A DNA stretch of 59,203 nt from positions 1-59,203 of IMG/VR virus record IMGVR_UViG_3300002143_000074; one strand, given 5' to 3'. Both the position numbers and the translations under genes were made by a program. This stretch comes from a virus. Positions 31,899-39,998 of this stretch are shown here, piece by piece. The stretch's first letter is position 1. The number at the start of each line of letters is the position of its first letter. The notes under the pieces are model-generated. The model did no database searches. It saw only the letters and a program-made list of their open reading frames with translations, and was not told the DNA's origin.

Positions 31899-32135
31899 AT
31901 GAGTAAGAAATCAAAGAAATTGAAAAGTTATAACGTTAACACACTAAACGATTTTTCACACCGAACGTCTAATAGTTTAGAGTGGGGGCATGAAAATGAA
32001 TCCATTCCCATGTTGATTCACATTGATATAGTCCACACGTTAAACGACATGTCATATGATGTGCGTGAGGAATTTCGTATTGACAATATAACAATCCATG
32101 GTAAATTGAAGTCAGATTATGAAAACCAAAATTGA
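31899..32135 (+). CDS. hypothetical protein, 78 aa
   Basis: Basic start MSKKSKKLKSYN. Overlaps the YqeY-like gene by 17 nt. The longer upstream open frame lacks a good start. Confidence 0.5.
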   Translation: MSKKSKKLKSYNVNTLNDFSHRTSNSLEWGHENESIPMLIHIDIVHTLNDMSYDVREEFRIDNITIHGKLKSDYENQN

Positions 32136-32565
32136 CACATTAATTCTCGAAGCACGTAAATCACGTAATACCCCTCATTTGGCTGCGTATCAATACGTCA
32201 AATCGGCGATTCAAACTACCGAGGGTAGAGATACGGTGTTGCCCGATGGTAAGGTAGTTCCAACAGTGTTGTCCGATGTGGATGTTTTGAAGGTCATTGA
32301 GAAGGAGATTAAGTCTCTCAACGAAATGATTGAAAACAAAATTGCACATAACAACGAATCGGAAATGGTGACGGTTTTGTTGAAACTTCTTCCAGCCAAG
32401 GTTGAGGTTTCCCAATACGATTCGATTGTCACTACCGCAATTACAACAGTTGGTGCAACCACTCCAAAAGATATGGGTAAGGTCATGGCTGAAATCAAGA
32501 AGGTCTATGGTTCAACCGTTGACAACAAGGTAATCAGTGAAGTGGTTAAATCCAAATTGAAATAA
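32119..32565 (+). CDS. yqeY: GatB/YqeY-domain protein
   Basis: The order LRxx-like helices, VLSDVDVLKVIEKEIKSLNEMIENK, LLKLLPAKVEVSQYDSIVTTAITTVGATTPKDMGKVMAEIKK and VDNKVISEVVKSKL is that of YqeY, related to the tail domain of the GatB amidotransferase that binds tRNA. 148 aa, full length. In this tRNA-rich phage it may help tRNA-dependent amidation (inference). Confidence 0.85.
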   Translation: MKTKIDTLILEARKSRNTPHLAAYQYVKSAIQTTEGRDTVLPDGKVVPTVLSDVDVLKVIEKEIKSLNEMIENKIAHNNESEMVTVLLKLLPAKVEVSQYDSIVTTAITTVGATTPKDMGKVMAEIKKVYGSTVDNKVISEVVKSKLK

Positions 32566-32572
32566 CCTCTAT

Positions 32573-32755
32573 ATGAGTCAAGAAATCAAAATCCAAAAAG
32601 ATTTGACAGTGAAGTTGGATTGTGGTAATTTCCATATACATGGTGGAAAGGGTATGACGACGGTGCGAAATGGGAAGCAAGAGATTGTTTTCTACACTCC
32701 CGAAGTTGATACTCTCATAAATATGTTGAATAAACTGAAAGAAGAGTTGAAATGA
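32573..32755 (+). CDS. hypothetical protein, 60 aa
   Basis: Beta-rich with a helical end similar to 24799-25011. Overlaps the next gene by 4 nt. Confidence 0.6.
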   Translation: MSQEIKIQKDLTVKLDCGNFHIHGGKGMTTVRNGKQEIVFYTPEVDTLINMLNKLKEELK

Positions 32756-32973
32756 AAAAACAACAACTATTTGATGCTATTAATAATCTAGCTAAAGACC
32801 TTGGATTATACCATTGGATTGAAATAAATGACTTGGTTCATGTTCCTATGGCTATGAATACTCTTTCATCTGTGGCTTGGTATAAAAATTTTCCAGAAAA
32901 TAACAATACTAAACTAATCCGAGAACAATTGGATAATCTTTGGATACGTGGTGGCATGAAATTTTTAGATTAA
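32752..32973 (+). CDS. hypothetical protein, 73 aa
   Basis: Helical, soluble, coupled to its neighbour by an ATGA overlap. No family. Confidence 0.6.
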   Translation: MKKQQLFDAINNLAKDLGLYHWIEINDLVHVPMAMNTLSSVAWYKNFPENNNTKLIREQLDNLWIRGGMKFLD

Positions 32974-32977
32974 AATC

Positions 32978-33178
32978 ATGAAAAAATCTGATTTAAATAA
33001 ACTAAACGAAATAATCGGTAAGATGACCGATTTAGAAGTTGCTATTGCTCAACATTCTCATTTTTCTGGTGTCTATGGTGTGGCTACACAAGCAAAGCAA
33101 TTAGAATGGTTCAATAGTTTAAGCAAAATAACTAGTGAATTGGATACATTTTATAAAGAACAAGCAAAGATAAAATAA
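32978..33178 (+). CDS. hypothetical helical protein, 66 aa
   Basis: All-helical (KKSDLNKLNEIIGKMTDLEV...). No family. Confidence 0.6.
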   Translation: MKKSDLNKLNEIIGKMTDLEVAIAQHSHFSGVYGVATQAKQLEWFNSLSKITSELDTFYKEQAKIK

Positions 33179-33180
33179 AT

Positions 33181-33246
33181 ATGGCACAACCTGAAAAATT
33201 GATAGAATTTTATTACACATACTATTGGAAAACCCATGAAATTTAG
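33181..33246 (+). CDS. possible mini-protein, 21 aa
   Basis: ATG directly after the previous stop, aromatic-rich (LIEFYYTYYWKTHE), ends inside the next start region. May be only a coupling leader. Confidence 0.25.
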   Translation: MAQPEKLIEFYYTYYWKTHEI

Positions 33247-33484
33247 AATAATCCAGTCCGAATCCGATGATAGATACTATGTCCAAGTTGAAACGAAATT
33301 TTTGTTTTGGAAATCTTGGAGATATTATGACAGGGATGTATATGGATTTACAAATCCTACATCTGGATTTGTAAATTTATTGTCTGCCGAGTATTTCGTG
33401 GCAGCAGTAATTGCTCGTGAACAGAATGAAATCGAGGCAGATAAAAAACGGGGATTTAAGGTGATAAAGGAAATAGAATTATGA
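33236..33484 (+). CDS. hypothetical protein, 82 aa
   Basis: RIIQSESDDRYYVQVETKFLFWKSWRYYDRD looks like a small beta-sheet protein often found in phages. Function unknown. Confidence 0.6.
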   Translation: MKFRIIQSESDDRYYVQVETKFLFWKSWRYYDRDVYGFTNPTSGFVNLLSAEYFVAAVIAREQNEIEADKKRGFKVIKEIEL

Positions 33485-33550
33485 AAGATACACTTGGCGA
33501 TAGAATGAAAATTTTCATTCTTTATCCCATTCGGTTTAATATATATTAAT

Positions 33551-34318
33551 ATGAAGAAATTCTATGTATATATTTATTTAGACCAGCGAAAACATGGCAA
33601 GTGGATTTTTAAAGATAAAGTTTTTAGCTATCAGCCATTCTACGTAGGAAAGGGAACAAATAAAAGAGATATCTCGCATTTATGCCCGTATATGTTGAAT
33701 AAAAAAACATATAAATCATCAACAATAAAATCAATCATTTCAGAAACTGGTGAATTACCGATACATGAAAGAATATACGAAAATTTAACAGAAGCAGAAG
33801 CTATTTCAATAGAAAAAGATATAATCAAACATTTTAAACGAAAAGATTTATTCACGAGTGGTATTTTATGTAATCACACAGATGGTGGTGATGGTGTAGT
33901 TAATCTCTCAAATGAGATTAGAAATAATATGGGTAAGAAATTCCAAAAACCCGTATATCAATACGATTTAGATGGTAATTTTATTAAAAAATGGGATTCT
34001 TTAACATCTGTTTCAAATATAGTAGAAACTATTTCTAATATATCTACTGCTATAAAAAGAAATGGAACTTGTGCAGGGTTTCGATGGTCTTATGAAGATA
34101 AAGGAAAAAAAATCGAAAAAACAATAAAATATCAGATGCCTATAAAATACAAAAATATTCATCAAATTTCAATAGATGGCGGGACTACTGTGGCAGTCCA
34201 TAAAAGTGCATTGGAAGCAGCTACCAGTTTAAACTTGACAAACAGATGCGCCCGTAATAAGATAACAGAGGCTGTTAAAAAAGGAACAACTGCATATGGA
34301 TATAAATGGAAAATATAA
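33551..34318 (+). CDS. GIY-YIG (LEM3-like) homing endonuclease, 255 aa
   Basis: FYVYIYLDQR...PFYVGKGTNKR is the GIY-YIG variant seen in LEM-3 like nucleases; NUMOD1-type repeats follow (VYQYDLDGNFIKKWDSL; GYKWKI). Its last 23 nt overlap the Thg1 start, so the element sits right at the Thg1 5' end. Confidence 0.8.
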   Translation: MKKFYVYIYLDQRKHGKWIFKDKVFSYQPFYVGKGTNKRDISHLCPYMLNKKTYKSSTIKSIISETGELPIHERIYENLTEAEAISIEKDIIKHFKRKDLFTSGILCNHTDGGDGVVNLSNEIRNNMGKKFQKPVYQYDLDGNFIKKWDSLTSVSNIVETISNISTAIKRNGTCAGFRWSYEDKGKKIEKTIKYQMPIKYKNIHQISIDGGTTVAVHKSALEAATSLNLTNRCARNKITEAVKKGTTAYGYKWKI

Positions 34319-35150
34319 AAAAGACGCATTAGGTATGCGTATAAAATCTAGTTACGAGGATAGAACTAGATACTCTCTACCTCGTAGAACATATACAATT
34401 ATTCGTTTAGACGGAAAAGCATTTCATACTTACACAAAAGGGTTGAAAAAACCATTTGATAAAGAATTGATTGATGATTTGGACAATACTGTAAAAGCAA
34501 TCCTTCCTCAAATACAAGGGGCAGTATTCGCATATGTTCAAAGCGATGAAATCTCAATTCTCTTGACTGATTTTGAAAAGGATACTACTGATGCGTGGTT
34601 TGATGGTAATATTCAGAAAATCTGTTCTGTGTCAGCAAGTTTGATGACTGCTGAGTTTAACCAATATAGGTTTAAAACTTGGCTTAAAGAGTATTCCAAA
34701 GCATTATCTGAATCGGATTTACATACATTTTCAGACGGACAAGTGGTGGGTATCGAAGAATTTCGTCCTGCGGCATTCGATTCCCGTGTATTCACCATTC
34801 CCGATAGAACGGAAGTGATGAACTACTTTATTTGGAGAAATCAAGACTGCACACGTAACAGTGTCAGTATGGTGGCCCAAAGTCTATACAGTCACAAGGA
34901 ATTGCACGGTAAGAACAGTTCTCAACTCCAAGAAATGATTTTCCAAAAGGGAATCAATTGGGCTGACTATGACCCAAGTTTGAAGAATGGTCGTGTCATT
35001 ATCAAAGAGAAAGTGTTTGATTTGGATGAAATAACTCCTGAGAACATTGCACCACCCGCAAGAACTCGATGGACATCACAACCTGCGTGGAAATTCACAC
35101 AGGACAAGGATAAGTTGTTGACCATGATTCCCGAATACCAATATGATTAA
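34296..35150 (+). CDS. thg1: tRNA-His guanylyltransferase (Thg1-like)
   Basis: KKDALGMRIKSSYEDRTRY, IIRLDGKAFHTYTKG (first metal Asp), FAYVQSDEISILL (second carboxylates) and RNSVSMVAQSLYSHKEL are the Thg1 signatures; 284 aa is full length. Thg1-like enzymes add nucleotides 3'-to-5' to tRNA 5' ends and can repair damaged tRNAs. ATG 34296 lies inside the preceding endonuclease gene. Its residues K7-D10 are part of the conserved family N-terminus, supporting this start. Confidence 0.9.
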   Translation: MDINGKYKKDALGMRIKSSYEDRTRYSLPRRTYTIIRLDGKAFHTYTKGLKKPFDKELIDDLDNTVKAILPQIQGAVFAYVQSDEISILLTDFEKDTTDAWFDGNIQKICSVSASLMTAEFNQYRFKTWLKEYSKALSESDLHTFSDGQVVGIEEFRPAAFDSRVFTIPDRTEVMNYFIWRNQDCTRNSVSMVAQSLYSHKELHGKNSSQLQEMIFQKGINWADYDPSLKNGRVIIKEKVFDLDEITPENIAPPARTRWTSQPAWKFTQDKDKLLTMIPEYQYD

Positions 35151-35349
35151 AATTGAAAATGAGAAACGTGTTCCGGCTATTTTAGCCAAGGCTGCACGTG
35201 ATTATTGTGAATCCATCGGTGCGATAGAGATTTACAATATCGCAACTTTATGCGATAGAGACTATCGTATTATGTATTATATCATGGAAGGTGAAAAACG
35301 AGTGATGCGAGCGGTCATTCTACAAACTCCCGAAGAATACAACCGATGA
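35143..35349 (+). CDS. hypothetical protein, 68 aa
   Basis: Overlaps Thg1 by 8 nt and the next gene by 4 nt. Alpha/beta, no family. Confidence 0.6.
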   Translation: MIKIENEKRVPAILAKAARDYCESIGAIEIYNIATLCDRDYRIMYYIMEGEKRVMRAVILQTPEEYNR

Positions 35350-35618
35350 ATCCACTACCACAAATGTATTGTCTGGTTGCGATGGACGAACTACGTGATT
35401 GTAAAAATTTCGGAGAAACGTTTGTGCATTTGAAGATGCACTTTTTCCGAACATATCAATCAGGTGTCATCTTCTCTACTCGGTTTGGTGCTGAATTCTT
35501 CAATGAGGTTTATTATCGAATTGTCAACAATAAACCCATTGTTGCGGAGAAGGGAAGTCTATTGGGTGAGTTTGATAAGAATTTTAATGCGTGGTTAAAA
35601 ACTGTGGTCAATGATTAA
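35346..35618 (+). CDS. hypothetical protein, 90 aa
   Basis: Soluble, aromatic; coupled to both neighbours. No family. Confidence 0.6.
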   Translation: MNPLPQMYCLVAMDELRDCKNFGETFVHLKMHFFRTYQSGVIFSTRFGAEFFNEVYYRIVNNKPIVAEKGSLLGEFDKNFNAWLKTVVND

Positions 35619-35892
35619 TATGAAAAAATTGAAATTGTGGTGGGGATGGTTTTTTCATCCAAATGAAACAATCCGTGAAGAACGTAAAGTGGTTGTTTGG
35701 GAATTTAACCCGGATGAAACCATATCGGCATTTGATTTATACCAATGTCGGAAACGACAAATTGTATTCAATACTATAGATGAATATTTAAAACACAATG
35801 AGTTGTGGTATAATGGACTCACACCCTCTGCTAAAAAATATCTCAAACCAGTTGAGGTAACATTAACGGAAACGCGGTTGAAATACGAATAA
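35611..35892 (+). CDS. hypothetical protein, 93 aa
   Basis: Trp-rich N-terminus (KLKLWWGWFFHPNETIREER); ATG 35620 is an alternative start. No family. Confidence 0.55.
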   Translation: MINMKKLKLWWGWFFHPNETIREERKVVVWEFNPDETISAFDLYQCRKRQIVFNTIDEYLKHNELWYNGLTPSAKKYLKPVEVTLTETRLKYE

Positions 35893-36066
35893 ATGAATAC
35901 AAATCTAAAATTTAGAGCGTGGAATGCGTTTACAAAAAGTTTTTATACTAAACCGTTTTTAATTGGTTCGACGGGATTACCATTTATTTATAACGAGGAA
36001 TACCTTCATATACTTCAATTCGGAAGTAAAGGGAAATATCATGGAATCTCCAGAACTATTAACTAA
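35893..36066 (+). CDS. short YopX-like N-terminal fragment, 57 aa
   Basis: LKFRAWNAFTKSF at the N-terminus resembles the opening strand of YopX proteins, but the conserved TGLKDKNG and final parts are missing, so this may be a remnant. Confidence 0.45.
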   Translation: MNTNLKFRAWNAFTKSFYTKPFLIGSTGLPFIYNEEYLHILQFGSKGKYHGISRTIN

Positions 36067-36068
36067 AT

Positions 36069-36272
36069 ATGACTAAATATAAATGGATTGAATTGACCGA
36101 GGATGATGTGGTACAATTTGAGAAAATTATCAAAGAAACTGAATTGAATGCCAAACATACTTTCAAAGATGATGAAGATGGTCCCGATGGGCGTTTTGAT
36201 GATATGAGTCGTGAGGATGTGATTAAACGAGCCGAACAATCGGCCAAAGATTTATTGAGATATGAAAATTAA
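36069..36272 (+). CDS. acidic hypothetical protein, 67 aa
   Basis: DDEDGPDGRFDDMSREDVI centre, helical ends. Overlaps the zinc protein by 11 nt. Confidence 0.6.
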   Translation: MTKYKWIELTEDDVVQFEKIIKETELNAKHTFKDDEDGPDGRFDDMSREDVIKRAEQSAKDLLRYEN

Positions 36273-36480
36273 TTGTGATAAATGTGGAAAGGTTTTGGAT
36301 AAACCGGGAGCCTTGGTTTTTTCCCCACCATCTAATAATGCGTTGGTTGGTCAATCAACATTGAAGTTTCATTTTTGTGTGGGTTGTTGGGATTTACACT
36401 TGAAACCAATGGTATCCACGTTTAGACTTCGTACTATCGAAGAAGATGACGTCGAAGAAGATAATCATATTGGAATATAA
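36262..36480 (+). CDS. zinc-binding protein, 72 aa
   Basis: CDKCGKVLDKPG and HFCVGCWDLH provide two CxxC pairs of a treble-clef-like zinc site; acidic tail. Confidence 0.65.
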   Translation: MKINCDKCGKVLDKPGALVFSPPSNNALVGQSTLKFHFCVGCWDLHLKPMVSTFRLRTIEEDDVEEDNHIGI

Positions 36481-36483
36481 TAT

Positions 36484-36906
36484 ATGAATACAAATCAAAA
36501 CGGTAAGGGTGATGCTCCACGGAATTGTTTTAGTGAAGAGTATCGTCAGAATTATGACCTTGTGTTTCGTAAAGTAAAACCGGTTATTAAACGAAAATCC
36601 AAAAAACAAGTGAGTGTTCCAGTAGAGGGTGACGAGGGTCGTTTTGGTAAAACATTCATTGGGAATTCCTGTGACGTTTGTGAACCAAAAGTAAAAAAGG
36701 GATATAGTCTTTGGATTGAATGGGGACGTTGGTTCATCGCACCAACTGTGGATTCTAAACAATTTGGTCGCCACTCTTATGATGATGAAATGGCGACATA
36801 TCATGGAATTCATGACTGTTCGTGTGGTTGTTATATGGGTTCTAGTGCGTCATCTGGTCCGGTTGACCCATTTGGTCCATGTCCAATGAATCAATTCAAA
36901 AAATGA
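36484..36906 (+). CDS. phage protein with NGKGDAPR start and Cys-rich tail, 140 aa
   Basis: NGKGDAPRNCFSEEYRQNYDLVF is a short motif common at the ends of phage proteins. The C-terminus has CDVCEP and CSCGCYMGSS clusters that may bind metal. Confidence 0.55.
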   Translation: MNTNQNGKGDAPRNCFSEEYRQNYDLVFRKVKPVIKRKSKKQVSVPVEGDEGRFGKTFIGNSCDVCEPKVKKGYSLWIEWGRWFIAPTVDSKQFGRHSYDDEMATYHGIHDCSCGCYMGSSASSGPVDPFGPCPMNQFKK

Positions 36907-37127
36907 ACGAACGAATATACAGTCTCGACGATTACCGAGCATACGACATTATTCGTCGTGCATCTATTAAATTGACGAAACTCAAATACAACACGTATGT
37001 TGAAGTCACCTTTAACGAAACATATGGATACCAACTGTCCGTTCGGGGAGTCATATTTGCAAATTCCCACGATGAACAAGAAGCTTGGAGAATTCTCTTG
37101 GATTTATTGATGAAAGAGATACAATGA
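36903..37127 (+). CDS. hypothetical protein, 74 aa
   Basis: ATGA overlap with the upstream stop; alpha/beta, no family. Confidence 0.55.
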   Translation: MNERIYSLDDYRAYDIIRRASIKLTKLKYNTYVEVTFNETYGYQLSVRGVIFANSHDEQEAWRILLDLLMKEIQ

Positions 37128-37306
37128 TTGTCGAAACGTGTCCATTTTGCGGTGCAGGTAGAGATGTGACATCCGAAAGAATTCGTATCCCACATAAGTC
37201 GGATTGTTTCTTTCGAGGTGTCGTCCACCTATTTCCTCTCAATGAGACACAAGAATTTTTGACAAGATGGAACAAACGGGTTGACAAAAACAAAAAGAAG
37301 ATATAG
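37124..37306 (+). CDS. Lar-like zinc-finger mini-protein, 60 aa
   Basis: CPFCGAGRDV...CFFRGVVHLF...TRWNKRV resembles small restriction-alleviation (Lar) type zinc proteins, which usually end with a Trp-Asn segment. Identity uncertain. Confidence 0.5.
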   Translation: MIVETCPFCGAGRDVTSERIRIPHKSDCFFRGVVHLFPLNETQEFLTRWNKRVDKNKKKI

Positions 37307-37308
37307 AA
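37281..37308 (+). promoter_or_regulatory. sigma70-like promoter
   Basis: TTGACA (37281-37286) inside the end of the Lar-like gene; -10 TATAGA or TAGAAT after 15-17 nt; next ATG at 37318. Confidence 0.45.
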
Positions 37309-37317
37309 TCTAAAAAT

Positions 37318-37722
37318 ATGAAAACACTAACAGAAATCAAACAACAAGTCGCTGACCTTCATAAACAAATTGAAGCTCTCAAGGAAACACTGCAACTATC
37401 TTTTAAGGAAGATTTGAAAGAACTACTACAAAAACATAAAGGTAAGTTTGATGAGATTTCCATGGGCATTAATAACCACGAATTTAATGATGGAGATTCA
37501 ACCTATTTTAGTCTCTACTATGATGATTTGACACTCATATACACAAACGCTGATGGAGAATCAGTGGAATGTGGTGGTTATGGTGAAGAGTCTGACAATA
37601 AAGAAATGGAATCCATTCGTGAAGAGTTTTTTGAACTGTTTTCATCCTACGACGTGGATAATCTTCACGAAGAGATTTATGGTGGTGAATACGGAACTAT
37701 TGCCATTCAAGGAGTAAAGTAA
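37318..37722 (+). CDS. hypothetical protein with N-terminal coiled coil, 134 aa
   Basis: Residues 1-40 form a coiled coil (LTEIKQQVADLHKQIEALKE); an acidic globular part follows. No family. Confidence 0.6.
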   Translation: MKTLTEIKQQVADLHKQIEALKETLQLSFKEDLKELLQKHKGKFDEISMGINNHEFNDGDSTYFSLYYDDLTLIYTNADGESVECGGYGEESDNKEMESIREEFFELFSSYDVDNLHEEIYGGEYGTIAIQGVK

Positions 37723-37723
37723 A

Positions 37724-37951
37724 ATGTTGGAATTTTATAAACACGTAACGAGTGGAATATTTGAATATTTGATATTCGCATGCTTGATGGTGGGAACACT
37801 ATTCACCATACAAATTATGGTGGTTGCCGCTATTCGAGTGGTTATCTCAGAATTCTTCACACAGAAGCTCGTACATAAACATTCGGTAAAAATTATGGCC
37901 GACCTTGACGCAGAAGAAAAAGAAGAAGTCAAGGCTATTTTGAAAGATTAA
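37724..37951 (+). CDS. single-helix membrane protein, 75 aa
   Basis: IFEYLIFACLMVGTLFTIQI begins a long hydrophobic stretch; charged C-terminus (DLDAEEKEEVKAIL). Confidence 0.6.
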   Translation: MLEFYKHVTSGIFEYLIFACLMVGTLFTIQIMVVAAIRVVISEFFTQKLVHKHSVKIMADLDAEEKEEVKAILKD

Positions 37952-38400
37952 TTACACTCACCTAATTCATAACCGACTGTCACACCAACTCCATCTTTCA
38001 GATGGAGTTTCTTTTTGCCCTGATATATCGCAATCAAATGTAGTTCCTTACATTGAAACGTCATATTCACATTAAATAGGTTTGCGATGGCATATTTACT
38101 AATAGATGAGAAATCTTCCTCCGATACACGGACACGACCATTGCACTTCAATAACTCTTTATAGGGAATGGTGAAGTCTTCACCAACTTTACAATCCAAG
38201 TTGATTTTCTCTGGAAAGAATAACAAGTCCATTTCTAAGGAATTTTCAATGGTGTCGGTTATGATAGTCAAATCGACAATCTTACCACTTAAAAATTTGC
38301 CAGATGTCGTCACCAAAACCACAGGGTTACATAGGAGTTTGTTTTCCCCATCTATTTCAGTCGGAACAGTTAAAACCGTAGATACTTCACGTATATCCAT
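37948..38400 (-). CDS. hypothetical virion-region protein, 150 aa (paralogue of 46539-46991)
   Basis: Shares with the gene at 46539 MDIRE..., DLLFFP-KI, KVGE-F, AIANLFNVNMTF, and a final GYELGE. Beta-rich. Function unknown; the intact copy shows what the other copy's interrupted start should look like. Confidence 0.65.
   Translation of the reverse strand: MDIREVSTVLTVPTEIDGENKLLCNPVVLVTTSGKFLSGKIVDLTIITDTIENSLEMDLLFFPEKINLDCKVGEDFTIPYKELLKCNGRVRVSEEDFSSISKYAIANLFNVNMTFQCKELHLIAIYQGKKKLHLKDGVGVTVGYELGECN
37987..38016 (+). terminator. terminator inside the convergent gene
   Basis: AACTCCATC-TTTCA-GATGGAGTT followed by TCTTTTT; reads as an intrinsic terminator for the plus-strand genes and is encoded within the last codons of the minus gene 37948-38400. 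Confidence 0.6.
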
Positions 38401-38435
38401 ATGTTAATATATATCACAAATGAGTCATAATTTGA

Positions 38436-38443
38436 TATTTATA
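38436..38443 (+). promoter_or_regulatory. TATTTATA box, 4 nt before start codon
   Basis: Upstream of the LamG gene. Confidence 0.5.
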
Positions 38444-38447
38444 TGGT

Positions 38448-39176
38448 ATGATGATACTAAACCCATATTTTTTTGAACCAGTTTCTTTGGGAGTTGATTT
38501 AACTGCCTATTGGAAATTAGATGAAACTACTGGCACACGTGCAGATGTATTTTCTATATCTGACTTAACCGATTTCAATAGTGTTGGGTTTGCAGCTGGT
38601 AAACAAAGTAATGCGGCTGAATTCGTTAGGTCATCTGAACAACGGCTTACAACCCCGTCTAACTCGTCTTTAACGGTTGGGGATATAGACTTCACATTTT
38701 CCATGTGGATTCGTCCTACGGGAACTGTGTCAGATGTACAGGGTGTTATAAACAAGTGGTATGATAACAGTGAAAGAGAGTATTGTTTATATCTCTCAGT
38801 GTTTACTCCAAATCGACTTTCTTTCATTGTTAGAGATGCGGCGAATACTACGGATACAAGTATAGATTCCACATTTGATTTAGTTGCGGATACGTGGTAT
38901 CATGTTGTAATATACCATGACTCGGTGAATAATGAATTGGGTATAATTATAAACGACGGTACACCAGTTACAGTGAGTTACAGTTTGGGTGTTTATGATG
39001 GTAGTGTCAATCCAAGAGAATTCAGTGTAGGATGTGACCAAGACCCACCAGTAACCGGAAATAACAGCTATTTTGATGGTCGCATAGATGAGTTAGCAAT
39101 GTGGAAACGTATGCTTACACCTGCTGAAATCACATATTTATACAACTCTGGAAACGGACTTACCTATCCATTTTAA
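38448..39176 (+). CDS. LamG/concanavalin-like lectin domain protein
   Basis: GVDLTAYWKLDETTGTRADV, FTFSMWIRPTG, WYHVVIYHDS and FDGRIDELAMWKRMLTPAEITYLYN are the Laminin-G-like jelly-roll signature. 242 aa, single domain. Probably a carbohydrate-binding virion (tail fibre or capsid decoration) protein. Convergent with the gene at 39173. Confidence 0.88.
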   Translation: MMILNPYFFEPVSLGVDLTAYWKLDETTGTRADVFSISDLTDFNSVGFAAGKQSNAAEFVRSSEQRLTTPSNSSLTVGDIDFTFSMWIRPTGTVSDVQGVINKWYDNSEREYCLYLSVFTPNRLSFIVRDAANTTDTSIDSTFDLVADTWYHVVIYHDSVNNELGIIINDGTPVTVSYSLGVYDGSVNPREFSVGCDQDPPVTGNNSYFDGRIDELAMWKRMLTPAEITYLYNSGNGLTYPF

Positions 39177-39946
39177 CGATTTGATTTAGCAAGTTGTGCC
39201 AACACGCTATTTGCTTTGTCAATTTCCAACTGCAATCTATCAATAGATGGTAAAGAATTATAATTACCTTCTTTAAGTTTTTGCACACCAATTGTGGATG
39301 CAATAGCACTTTTTGTTTGTGTTTCTTTTAACACCGCATTTAGGATATTTTTAGTAGCTTCGTTGACTTTTGTCAAAGCCAATACAAATGCTTCTTTATA
39401 TTTCGTATTGGTTCTTTCATAACCCGCTTTTTTAATGACTACCAAATAATGTTCGGTCATCAAAGTCTTTTCCTTGGTTTCTTTCAACTCTTCCAACAAT
39501 GGTCTTAATTCCTCTTCAATGTTTGAATACTTGGTTTTAAGTTCTTGTATTTTAGAACCCAACAAATCGATTTGGTCAGATAACAAACCAAATTCCTCAA
39601 TTTTCTTCTCTAATTCGTGATCGGTTACTTGCATCTCCGATACCACCGATGTTTCATTCATCTCATTGACATGCTTTTGTACAAAATCACGGTTTGAATA
39701 ATTCAACCAATCTAACTCTTCATGTGTCAGTGGTCTATAATCTTCTGATCCATCGATGTGGAAGTCACCCGCTGGATAATAAGCCATTGAAATGTATGCA
39801 TCGGAAAAGTCGGGTGCATCTTGTGGGTCAATACCATCCACTTCAACATCTACAATTTTATTTAAATCCAGAATTGGTTCTTGGGTTATTTCTCCCAATA
39901 CTTCTTTGATTATGGATTTTAGTTCGGACACTGTTATTTTATTCAT
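39173..39946 (-). CDS. coiled-coil virion-type protein with capsid-targeting-like leader
   Basis: MNKITVSELKSIIKEVLGE carries the I-x-E leader pattern. Residues about 110-190 form a long coiled coil (ELEKKIEEFGLLSDQIDLLGSK...). A second start 33 nt upstream (39979) exists because the ribosome-binding site and first codons are tandemly duplicated. Confidence 0.65.
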   Translation of the reverse strand: MNKITVSELKSIIKEVLGEITQEPILDLNKIVDVEVDGIDPQDAPDFSDAYISMAYYPAGDFHIDGSEDYRPLTHEELDWLNYSNRDFVQKHVNEMNETSVVSEMQVTDHELEKKIEEFGLLSDQIDLLGSKIQELKTKYSNIEEELRPLLEELKETKEKTLMTEHYLVVIKKAGYERTNTKYKEAFVLALTKVNEATKNILNAVLKETQTKSAIASTIGVQKLKEGNYNSLPSIDRLQLEIDKANSVLAQLAKSNR

Positions 39947-39998
39947 ATTGTTTCCTTTTCTGGTTGTTATTTTATTCATATTGTTTCCTTTTCTGGTG
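39933..39998. repeat. 33-bp tandem duplication of an RBS/start region
   Basis: Two nearly identical 33-bp units (39933-39965, 39966-39998), each holding, on the minus strand, AAAAGGAAACAATATGAAT: a Shine-Dalgarno sequence and ATG. The period is exactly 11 codons. The first copy also contains the stop of the 1153-aa gene. Confidence 0.85.
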
